18,451 nt of DNA from an uncultured Bacteroidales bacterium. GTDB taxonomy: Bacteria; Bacteroidota; Bacteroidia; Bacteroidales; UBA932. The stretch lies in the NCBI GenBank assembly GCA_934675095.1, contig CAKUPC010000040.1:1-18451 (forward strand), given 5' to 3'. Within the stretch, counting starts at the first letter, position 1, and the number at the start of each line of letters is the position of its first letter. Below, one piece after another: positions 6,672-14,400 of the stretch. The notes under the pieces were generated by a model, which saw only the letters and a program-made list of their open reading frames with translations, did not search any database and was not told the origin of the DNA. The position numbers and the translations under genes were made by a program.

Positions 6672-7502
6672 ATGAATGTACTTGGAATAGACATCGGCGG
6701 AACATCGATTGCCGTCGGAAAGGTTGAGGACGGGAAGATTGTCAGGCAGGTGAGGGCCGGGACGCGGGCTGCTGAGGGCGGTGATGTAACTCTCGGAGTG
6801 CTGAAAAGCCTTGTGGCAGAGCTGATTGACGGAGAAACGAGGGCGATTGGCGTCGGAGTACCGAGTGTCGTTGACAGAAAGAGAGGCGTCGCCTACAATG
6901 TGCAGAACATCGCCGGCTGGGATGAGGTCGATATACGCGGGATTCTCGAAGGGGAGTTCGGGCTTCCAGTGTTTGTCGATAACGACGCCAACTGCTTCGC
7001 CTTCGGGGAGAAGATTTTCGGAAAGGGACGCGAGTTTCAGAACTTTGTCGGGGTCACGCTCGGCACGGGCGTCGGCTCCGGCATCATCAGCGCTGGCCGG
7101 CTGCTTCCGGACGCCAACTGCGGCTCCGGGGAATTCGGCGAGGTGCGTGTCGGGGGCGTGAAGTTCGACAACTGGTGCGGCAGCCATTTCTTTCCTGACG
7201 AGACGGGAATGTCAGGAGCGGAACTCTCTGCCTTGGCAGGAACCGGAGACGCGGGGGCGCTCAGAGCCTTCGAGGAATACGGACGCCGTCTGTCCGAACT
7301 TGTCCGGCTGATAGTGCTCGTGCTCGACCCTGAGGCGGTCATCTTCGGCGGCTCCATCGCAAAGTCCTTCGACCTTTTCGGCGACGCCATCCGTGCAAAC
7401 CTCACTGACTTCCCCTATCCGAAGTCGATTGAGAAACTGAAAATCCTCGCCTCTGACGGCAACGACAGCGGTGTTCTCGGTGCCGCGTCGCTGTGCTTCT
7501 GA
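6672..7502 (+). CDS. ROK family sugar kinase
   Basis: This 276-aa protein from ATG 6672 starts MNVLGIDIGGTS, the phosphate-1 loop of the ROK/actin-like ATPase fold. Asp105 in VDNDANC is the expected catalytic base, GTGVGSGI (131-138) is the phosphate-2 segment, and DPEAVIFGGSIA (219-230) is the adenosine loop. The zinc-binding CxCGxxGCxE motif of classical ROK proteins is missing: GEFGEV (153-158) has Val where the zinc His is expected, and only one Cys (169) remains nearby. The frame is open far upstream, but the ROK signature fixes this start. The enzyme should phosphorylate a sugar or keto-sugar with ATP in the cytoplasm. Sharing an operator with the EIIC permease and lying near kduI suggest a sugar-acid or related substrate. 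The exact substrate is unknown. Confidence 0.88.
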   Translation: MNVLGIDIGGTSIAVGKVEDGKIVRQVRAGTRAAEGGDVTLGVLKSLVAELIDGETRAIGVGVPSVVDRKRGVAYNVQNIAGWDEVDIRGILEGEFGLPVFVDNDANCFAFGEKIFGKGREFQNFVGVTLGTGVGSGIISAGRLLPDANCGSGEFGEVRVGGVKFDNWCGSHFFPDETGMSGAELSALAGTGDAGALRAFEEYGRRLSELVRLIVLVLDPEAVIFGGSIAKSFDLFGDAIRANLTDFPYPKSIEKLKILASDGNDSGVLGAASLCF

Positions 7503-7568
7503 GAGTCGGGGCTCGGACAAATCTTCTTCGTTTTCGCCCGCTGTCGTCGTGCTTGCCTTGGGTTTATG

Positions 7569-7608
7569 GCAGATTTTGGTGAAAATTGCTGTGAGTTTCA
7601 GGCAGTTT
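7569..7608 (+). repeat. 40-bp direct repeat, copy B (upstream of the HTCS pseudogene)
   Basis: This copy is 34/40 identical to 6563-6602, so the pair brackets the ROK gene. Its last segment TTTCAGGCA (7596-7604) also pairs perfectly with TGCCTGAAA (7620-7628), forming an inverted repeat around a -7 element. Confidence 0.7.
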
Positions 7609-7628
7609 TTGTATATTTGTGCCTGAAA
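7596..7628 (+). promoter_or_regulatory. Promoter element inside a 9-bp inverted repeat, probable old HTCS promoter
   Basis: TATATTTG (7612-7619) fits the -7 consensus. It lies in the 15-nt spacer between TTTCAGGCA (7596-7604) and its exact complement TGCCTGAAA (7620-7628). It faces the remains of the HTCS gene. Intact coding sequence no longer follows it, because the downstream bases switch within about 15 nt to an antisense DUF4143 fragment. Confidence 0.55.
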
Positions 7629-7639
7629 CTATAGGCAAA

Positions 7640-7955
7640 CATCAAATCTGGTTCGCGCAGCGGCACCTGCTTTTCTGTTTTGTTATGCTCTTGAACGAGT
7701 CGTTTTATTTCCAAAAGATGTTTGGCTCCTTCTTCTATCTCACGACTGCCAAGTTTGCATTCTATGAGAGCGTAGCACCCATCGTCAAGATGAAGCACGA
7801 GGTCGGCTTCCAGTCCGTAGCGGTCACGATAGTATGACAAATGGTTGCCAAAGACGACAAGCAGCATGAATCAAGTCTTCAATCTTCATATCTGAAGTAA
7901 TGCCATCTATGTCCAGGTCTTGATTATCGAACAAATCCTTTAGTGAAATCCTCAT
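7640..7955 (-). pseudogene. Fragment of a DUF4143-type AAA ATPase, antisense inside the HTCS ruin
   Basis: Minus-strand translation of about 7867-7640 contains YYRDRYGLEADLVLHL, CYALIECKLGSREIEEG and AKHLLEIKRLVQEHNKTEKQ. These are the C-terminal part of the DUF4143 (PD-(D/E)xK-like) region found at the end of a common Bacteroidales AAA ATPase family. No ATPase domain is present. The frame runs off the family at about 7640 into the promoter-proximal repeat, so the true C-terminus is missing. Upstream, the open frame from an ATG at 7955 is in a different frame and stops in the middle, so a frameshift or second breakpoint lies near 7865. It is a dead scrap, probably brought in by recombination. 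I am sure of the family of the central part and unsure of the exact ends. Confidence 0.7.
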
Positions 7956-8869
7956 CTCCATCGCCCGTTTCGATGCAGGGGCTCTCCCCGAGCCTCTTGC
8001 GCGGCGCTGTCCGGACGGGCTTCAGGCTCCTGTCGTGCTCATTGAGGTGAACGATTCCGGAAGGGGCATACCTGAGGATGACCTTGAAAGGATTTTTGCT
8101 CCGTTTTATCGTGTTGATGAGCGCAGAAACGGCGACCTGTACGGGACTGGAACAGGCCTTCACCTTACAAAGAGCATCGTGGAAATGCACGGGGGAGTAA
8201 CAGGCTCTCGCGAAGGCCTCCGAATGGCATCCGGACCTTGTCGTGTGCGACATAATAATGCCGGAGATGGACGGACTGGAACTCCTCCGCAGGCTGAAAT
8301 CGGACTCCGAAACCTCACGGATTCCGGTGATTCTGCTCACGGCGCGGACCTCGGTAGAACAGACCCGCGAGGGACTCCGCGCCGGGGCTGACGACTATGT
8401 CACCAAGCCGTTCGACATCCGTCTTCTCAAGGCCAGAATTGACTCGCTGATTGAAAGCCGCGTGCATCTGAAGGAAATGTTTCTCAAGGAGTTCAGCGTC
8501 GAACTCTCCGACGGGGAGATGAACCACACTGACAGATATTTCCTGTCCCGGGCCTGCGACTATGTCAAGGACCACCTCTCCGATGAGAACCTCAGCATCG
8601 AGGGCTTCGGACGGAGCATGCACCTGAGCCGGACGCAGCTCTATCGTAAGATAAAGTCCATGACGGGGCTCTCCCCGAGCGCGTTCGTGTGCGAACTTCG
8701 TCTGAAAATCGCCGCCTCGCTCCTGTCCGAGACCAATCTGAACATCTCCGAGGTTGCCTACAAGGTCGGATTCAGTTCACCGTCCTACTTCACGACCAGC
8801 TTCCGGCGTCTCTACGGGATGTCCCCGAAGGAATATGCCTCCCGTCGGCAGGCTCAACTTCCGGAGTAG
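7942..8869 (+). pseudogene. Decayed hybrid two-component system (HATPase-REC-AraC remnant)
   Basis: Three pieces of an HTCS survive in order. Part of the histidine-kinase ATPase domain reads from about 7945 to 8193, with NDSGRGIP (N/G1 region), FAPFYRVD and GTGTGLHLTKSIVEMHGG (G2). A different frame then takes over at about 8201 (QALAKASEWHPD) with the second half of a receiver domain: phosphoacceptor Asp in VVCDIIMPEMDG (codon 8249-8251), LLTART and VTKPFD. A complete AraC DNA-binding domain follows, ending at 8869. The sensor domain, membrane helix, HisKA domain, end of the ATPase domain and first half of the receiver are lost. The 208-aa frame from GTG 8243 could still be translated as a half-receiver plus AraC protein, but the absent acidic pocket means no normal phosphorylation. 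It was probably once the regulator of this locus. Confidence 0.85.
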
Positions 8870-8950
8870 CCCACTTAGAAACAGTTTCTTGATTTGGAGT
8901 TTGATATTGTCAGGAAATGTTATAAGTTTTCAGCCATTATATATAAAATT

Positions 8951-8991
8951 CCGTGCGCGTACACGGAGTTTCGGATTTATTTCGTATATTG
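8951..8991 (+). promoter_or_regulatory. LacI-type palindromic operator and promoter of the EIIC gene
   Basis: CCGTGCGCGTACACGG (8951-8966) differs at one base from the palindrome before the ROK gene. Eighteen nt later comes TATATTG (8985-8991) as the -7 element, the same spacing as at the ROK gene. The sequence between (TTTATTTCGTAT) is shared. ATG 9019 lies 52 nt after the palindrome. A degenerate TTTCAGCCA (8928-8936) upstream resembles the TTTCAGGCA of the 40-bp repeats. Confidence 0.75.
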
Positions 8992-9018
8992 CAGAAATTT
9001 TTGAGAAACAACATATTT

Positions 9019-10431
9019 ATGGAAAAAGTCTTCAGCTATATCATCGGTCTCGGTGCGGCCGTGATGATGCCGGTAATCTTCACGATTCTCGGCATTTGCA
9101 TCGGAATCAAGCCCGGGAAGGCACTCAAGAGCGGACTTCTTGTGGGAGTCGGTTTTGTCGGACTTTCTGTCGTGACCGGGCTGCTCACCAGTGCGCTCGG
9201 CCCGGCGCTCTCGAAGGTGGTCGAGATTTACGGGCTTCAGCTAAAGGTGTTCGACATGGGCTGGCCGGCTGCTGCCTCTGTGGCCTATAACACTGCTGTC
9301 GGTGCGCTCATCATTCCGGTCTGCCTCGGGGTGAACCTTCTGATGCTCCTCACCAAGACCACACGCACGGTGAACATCGACCTGTGGAACTACTGGCATT
9401 TCGCCTTCATCGGGGCGGTCGTCTATTTCGCGATGGACAGCCTTCTCTGGGGATTTTTCGCGGCAATCGTATGCTACATCATAACCCTCGTCCTTGCCGA
9501 CCGCACGGCGTCCAAGTTTCAGGGATTCTACGACGGCATGGAGGGGATATCAATCCCGCAGCCGTTCTGCCAGGGATTCGTGCCTTTCGCCGAGGCAATC
9601 AATGCCGGACTTGACAGGATTCCGGGCTTCGACAAGGTTAACATCGACGCGGACGGAATGAAGAAGAAGTTCGGACTCTTCGGAGAGCCGCTTTTCCTCG
9701 GAGTCATCATCGGAATCATCATCGGCTGCCTCTCCTGCCGGGGCTGGGGCGAGATTGTCGAGAAGATTCCGTACATACTCGGTCTCGGAATAAAAATCGG
9801 CGCCGTGATGGAACTCATCCCGCGCATCACCTCGCTCTTCATCGAGGGGCTCAAGCCAATCTCCGAAGCGACTAAGAGTCTGATTGCCCGCAAGTTCAAG
9901 GGCGCGTCCGGAGTCAACATCGGAATGAGTCCGGCGCTCGTCATCGGCCATCCGACCACTCTCGTCGTGTCGCTGCTTCTTATCCCTGTGACGCTCATCC
10001 TTGCGGTTGTGCTCCCTGGCAACGAGTTCCTTCCGCTCGCCTCGCTTGCCGGAATGTTCTACATTTTCCCGATGATTCTCCCGATTACCAAGGGCAATGT
10101 CGTCAAGACTTTCATAATCGGGCTTGTTCTGGTGCTCGGAGGACTCTACCTCGTGACTGACCTCGCCCCGTATTTCACACTCGCGGCGCAGGATGTCTAT
10201 GCACAGACCGGCGACGCTGCCGTGGCCATTCCGGAAGGATTTCAGGGCGGTTCGCTCGACTTTGCCTCCAGCCCTCTCGCATGGGTGATTTTTCACCTTA
10301 CTCACAGCTGCAAGTGGGTCGGCATCGTGGTCCTCGTCCTTTCGACGGCTGCTCTGATGGTGTGGAACCGCATCAAGATTGTGAAGGCTCAGAAGGCTGC
10401 GGCGGATGTCGCCAAGACCGAAAATGAATAA
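9019..10431 (+). CDS. Galactitol-type PTS EIIC permease without partner subunits
   Basis: This 470-aa polytopic protein matches the EIIC-Gat (GatC/SgcC) family. It starts MEKVFSYIIGLGAAVMMPVI, with GIKPGKALKSGLLVGVGFVG near residue 30, a central loop around GMEGISIPQPFCQGFVPFAEA, and the late GVNIGMSPALVIGHPTT segment. About ten to twelve membrane helices fill a length close to E. coli GatC (451 aa). The frame extends 22 codons upstream, but ATG 9019 gives the family start and follows the promoter at 8951-8991. In enteric bacteria EIIC works with EIIA and EIIB, which phosphorylate the sugar during uptake. No EIIA, EIIB, HPr or EI is encoded here, and Bacteroidota mostly lack a PTS. A PTS-independent role with the ROK kinase is my inference. 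KduI follows 76 bp downstream, so the two are probably co-transcribed. Confidence 0.85.
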   Translation: MEKVFSYIIGLGAAVMMPVIFTILGICIGIKPGKALKSGLLVGVGFVGLSVVTGLLTSALGPALSKVVEIYGLQLKVFDMGWPAAASVAYNTAVGALIIPVCLGVNLLMLLTKTTRTVNIDLWNYWHFAFIGAVVYFAMDSLLWGFFAAIVCYIITLVLADRTASKFQGFYDGMEGISIPQPFCQGFVPFAEAINAGLDRIPGFDKVNIDADGMKKKFGLFGEPLFLGVIIGIIIGCLSCRGWGEIVEKIPYILGLGIKIGAVMELIPRITSLFIEGLKPISEATKSLIARKFKGASGVNIGMSPALVIGHPTTLVVSLLLIPVTLILAVVLPGNEFLPLASLAGMFYIFPMILPITKGNVVKTFIIGLVLVLGGLYLVTDLAPYFTLAAQDVYAQTGDAAVAIPEGFQGGSLDFASSPLAWVIFHLTHSCKWVGIVVLVLSTAALMVWNRIKIVKAQKAAADVAKTENE

Positions 10432-10507
10432 TCCCGAATCCATCGTTCGCCGGACGAATAAGACTGGGAATAAAATAAGACGAAAATTTTGAATAGAGTA
10501 AAATAAT

Positions 10508-11458
10508 ATGAATATGAAAAAGACAATATTTGTTGCGGCGATTATGTCGCTTTCGGCACTCACCGCATTCGGACAGGTGAACTACCGCGTCCAGACAGCC
10601 TGCCACCCCGATGATGTGAAACACTATGACACGCAGCGCCTTCGCAGCGCCTTCGTCATGGAAAAGGTGATGACCCCGGACGAAATCAACCTCACCTACA
10701 CTCTCTATGACCGCCTGATTTACGGCGGCGCGATGCCCGTGAGCAAGACCCTCGTCCTCGAAACTTTCGACGAGCTCAAGGCGGAGCATTTCCTCGACCG
10801 CAGGGAACTCGGAGTCATCAACATAGCGGGTGACGGCATCGTGACCGTCGATGGAAAGGAATATCCCCTCAAGTACAAGGAGGCTCTCTATGTCGGCTGC
10901 GGCAAGAAGGAAGTGACTTTCAGAAGCGTCGATCCGCAGAAGCCCGCGAAGTTCTACATCAACTCCGCCCCGGCCTACAAGGAGTATGTCACACAGCTGA
11001 TTACGACCGACAAGAAGGCTGACCCTAAGAAATATGCCTTCGCAATCTCGGATCATTACGGCAAGATGGAGGACTCCAACGACCGCGTCGTGAACCAGCT
11101 CATCGTGTGGCCGGTTCTCAGCCGCGTCAAGGGAGGCGGAACCAACCAGCTTCAGATGGGACTCACCGAACTGGCCCCGGGCTCTGTCTGGAACACGATG
11201 CCCGCCCACACCCACACGCGCCGTATGGAGGCATATTTCTATTTTAATGTCGCCGAGGGCAACGCAATCTGTCACCTGATGGGCGAGCCGAAGGAGGAAA
11301 GGCTTCTCTGGCTCCACAACGAGCAGGCCGTGACCTCACCGGAATGGTCAATCCACGCCGCAGCCGGCACCCGCAACTACACCTTCATCTGGGGTATGGG
11401 CGGCGAAAACCTCAACTACGCCGACAAGGACGAAATCCCTTATCTCGAAATGAGGTAG
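10508..11458 (+). CDS. kduI: 5-keto-4-deoxyuronate isomerase (KduI) with a Sec signal peptide
   Basis: KduI converts 4-deoxy-L-threo-5-hexosulose uronate, formed from unsaturated uronates released by lyases, to 3-deoxy-D-glycero-2,5-hexodiulosonate. This 316-aa copy shows the cupin metal site His234, His236 and Glu241 ([14 protein letters not shown]) plus His283 ([11 protein letters not shown]), and the family segments [14 protein letters not shown] and [11 protein letters not shown]. The unusual part is the N-terminus. [20 protein letters not shown] is a convincing signal peptide with a likely cut before QVNYRV, where normal cytoplasmic KduI of about 280 aa would begin. Residue 24 is encoded by GTG (10577) after GGACAG, so a shorter cytoplasmic form is possible. 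Start codons at 10508 and 10514 both keep the signal. The gene follows the EIIC permease by 76 bp, which ties it to uptake of uronate products. Confidence 0.88.
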   Translation: MNMKKTIFVAAIMSLSALTAFGQVNYRVQTACHPDDVKHYDTQRLRSAFVMEKVMTPDEINLTYTLYDRLIYGGAMPVSKTLVLETFDELKAEHFLDRRELGVINIAGDGIVTVDGKEYPLKYKEALYVGCGKKEVTFRSVDPQKPAKFYINSAPAYKEYVTQLITTDKKADPKKYAFAISDHYGKMEDSNDRVVNQLIVWPVLSRVKGGGTNQLQMGLTELAPGSVWNTMPAHTHTRRMEAYFYFNVAEGNAICHLMGEPKEERLLWLHNEQAVTSPEWSIHAAAGTRNYTFIWGMGGENLNYADKDEIPYLEMR

Positions 11459-11495
11459 GCTTCCGTGGGGACATATCTCTGAACGATTCGGAAAT

Positions 11496-14400
11496 ATGAA
11501 AGGTTGTTCTGACCGCATAGGATTATTCCGCAGCACGGGCGTTGTGTCCGCGCTGCGGATTGCGCTTTTGTGCTTTGTGCCGCTGTTTGCCGGCGCCGGG
11601 GTTGCTGATGCGTTCAGAATGCCGTATTTCAGCCATCTCTCTGTTGAAGACGGACTTTCTCAGAGCACGGTCTTTTCCATCTGTCAGGACAGCACCGGAT
11701 TCATGTGGTTCGGGACGATGGACGGGCTCAGCCGCTACGACGGCTATGAATTTCGTGTGTGGCGTCATACTCCTGCGGACAGCGCCTCAATATCTTCCGA
11801 CATAGTCAGGCTTGTCTATTCCGACGGCAGCGGAAGAATTTGGGCCGGCACGGTGAACGGGCTGTCGCTCTATGATGCGGACTCGGACTCATTCCGCAAC
11901 TGGGCTGTGGGTGAAGTCGGGGGAATTGCGGAGGCAGAGGGCGGTGAACTCTATGTTGCGGCAGGCGGGCAACTGATGATTTTCAATCCTGAGACATTGC
12001 AATGGCGAAGCGGACTTCTTGGCGGCGGAGTGCTTCCGACGATGCTGTGTCGCGATGGAAACACGCTCTGGATAGCGACAGACGGGGCGGGACTGTTCCG
12101 GCTCGACATTGTTGACGGCGAGGTAAGAAAGGTTCCTGAATTTGCATCGGAAAAACCGATAAATTCGATTTTCGCATACGGCGAGACTCTTTGGATTGCC
12201 ACGGAGGGGGACGGCCTGTGGTGTCTTTCGCTCAACGGGAAGAGCTGCACCTCCGCAGAGAGATTCACCGGAGGCGACGGATTGCCGTCCAATTACGCGC
12301 GTTCTCTTTCAGCCGACGACTCGGGGCGCATCTGGGTCGGGACTTATGGCGGTCTGGGCATACTTGAGGACGGTGTCTTCAATTCCGTCCGGAGCGACAC
12401 TTTTCAGGAAGGAGCCCTGTCCCAGAGTTCTGTCCGCAGTATCTGTCGTGACAACCAGGGAGGTATGTGGCTCGGAACCTATTTCGGGGGACTGAACTAT
12501 TGGCATCCCCTGCGCAATCATTTCTCCTCAATCAAAAGACAGAGACATTACAGTTCCTTGAATGATGATGTGGTGAGTTGTCTGGCCGAGGATGGAAACG
12601 GATATGTCTGGATAGGAACCAACACCGGTGGCGTGAACCGTTGGGACAGTTCCAGTGGGACATTCCGCTATTGGATGCTGAAGTCCGGAGACGGCAGTTT
12701 TCCGGAATCCAATGATATAAAGGCACTTTGGGCGGATGACGCGGCAGGAAAGGTCTATGTCGGCGCACATGCCGGCGGTCTGTCCTGCATCAGCATGACC
12801 ACCGGTGTCGTCACTCGTTTCGACTCAAAGTCACCTTCGTCTGCGGAACGCCTGCTGGATGTCTATTCCATAGTCCCGGAGCCGTCCTCGTCAAGGCTTT
12901 GGCTCGGGACTCTCAGCGGTGTGCGGTTGTTTGACAGGCGCACGGGGGAGATATATGTTCCGGAGTTTTCCGATTCCGCAAAGTCGTCTGCAATGGCATC
13001 GGCGCGTGCCCTTATGCTCGATTCCTCCGGACATTTGTGGGCAGGGGGAGGCAGCGGTCTTATGGTTTATTCAGTCTCTGATGACCGGCTGTCGCTTTGC
13101 CGGGAAATCGCGGCGCCTTCCGGACTGTATGTGCACAGCTTTCTTGAAGTGCCCGGCAAGTCCGTCTGGGTCGGGACACGTGAGGGACTGCTGTGCTATG
13201 GTCTTTCCGACGGCACCTGGAATCACTACACGGTTGAAGACGGACTCCCGAGCAACATTGTCGATGGGCTTGAGGCTGATGAGTACGGCATGATATGGGT
13301 GAGCACTGACATGGGAATCAGCCGTTTCAACCCCTACACGTCCTCGTTCCGCAACTTTACTGTCGAAGACGGGCTTTCCGGAAGTCAGTTCAACCCTTCT
13401 TCGAGCCTTCGCAGGAGCGGAGGGGAGATTCTTTTTGGCGGTATCAACGGCATAACCATGTTCCGTCCGGAACTTTTTTCCGGCAATCCATATTCTCCTC
13501 AACCGGTAATTACAGGTTTTCGGCTTTCGGGAAAATATGCTTCCGAGAATGTCCGTTTCAATGTGCCGGAGATAAGGCTGTCGCATGACAGGAACTCTTT
13601 CTCGGTATCCTTCTCTGTCCCTGACTATCTTTCAGGTCACCACGGCACCTTTTCCTACATTCTCGAGGGGCATGATGAGGACTGGACTGAAACATGCTCA
13701 TCGAGGACTGCCTCCTGGTCCAATCTTCCTCACGGGGAATATTTCTTCCGTCTGAAATCGGCCAACAGTGACGGCAAATGGTGCGATTCAGAGACGACCC
13801 TTAAGATAGTTGTCCGCCCCGTGTGGTACATGACGCTGCCGGCTCTGATTGTGTTCGCTTTTATGGCCGCTTTGGCGTTTGTGGCGTTATATCTCTTGAT
13901 AGTCCGGAAAAAAGACAGGCAGAAAAAGGATGAACTGGCGGAGCAGGAGGCCGTTCATCAGGAGGAACTCCAGCAGATGAAGACGCGCTTTTTCATAAAC
14001 ATATCTCATGAGATGCGCACGCCTCTGATGCTGATTGTCAATCCGTTGTCTGAAATGATAGCCCGCTGCAACGATATGTGGATGCGTAGGCAGCTGAAAT
14101 ATCTCGACCGCAACGCCCGCCGTCTGCTGCACCTTGTGAACCAGCTCATAGACTACCGTCGTGCGGAGCTTGGAGTCTTTCGGCTGAGTGTCCGCCCGGA
14201 GCCGGTGATGAAGATAATCCGCGAGAATTGGTCCTATTACGAGGTTCTTGCGCAGAAAAAGAAACTGAAGTACCGTCTTGAGTCTTCCGTGGGGGACGCT
14301 TCCGCTCTCGTAGATGCGCAGTATCTTGAGCTGATCCTCAACAATCTGCTGTCCAATGCATTCAAATATACGGCCTCAGGCTCCGTCACTCTCTCGGCGG

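Noticed and set aside
9019..10431. Complete phosphotransferase operon
   Set aside because: Only the EIIC membrane subunit is present. I searched the neighbouring frames for EIIA, EIIB, HPr and EI signatures and saw none.
9550..10563. 337-aa open frame on the minus strand
   Set aside because: Antisense to the EIIC permease, with the Arg/Asp/Glu/His-rich composition typical of shadows; no motif or start signal.
10373..11317. 314-aa open frame on the minus strand
   Set aside because: Antisense to kduI, whose metal ligands and family motifs are clear on the plus strand.
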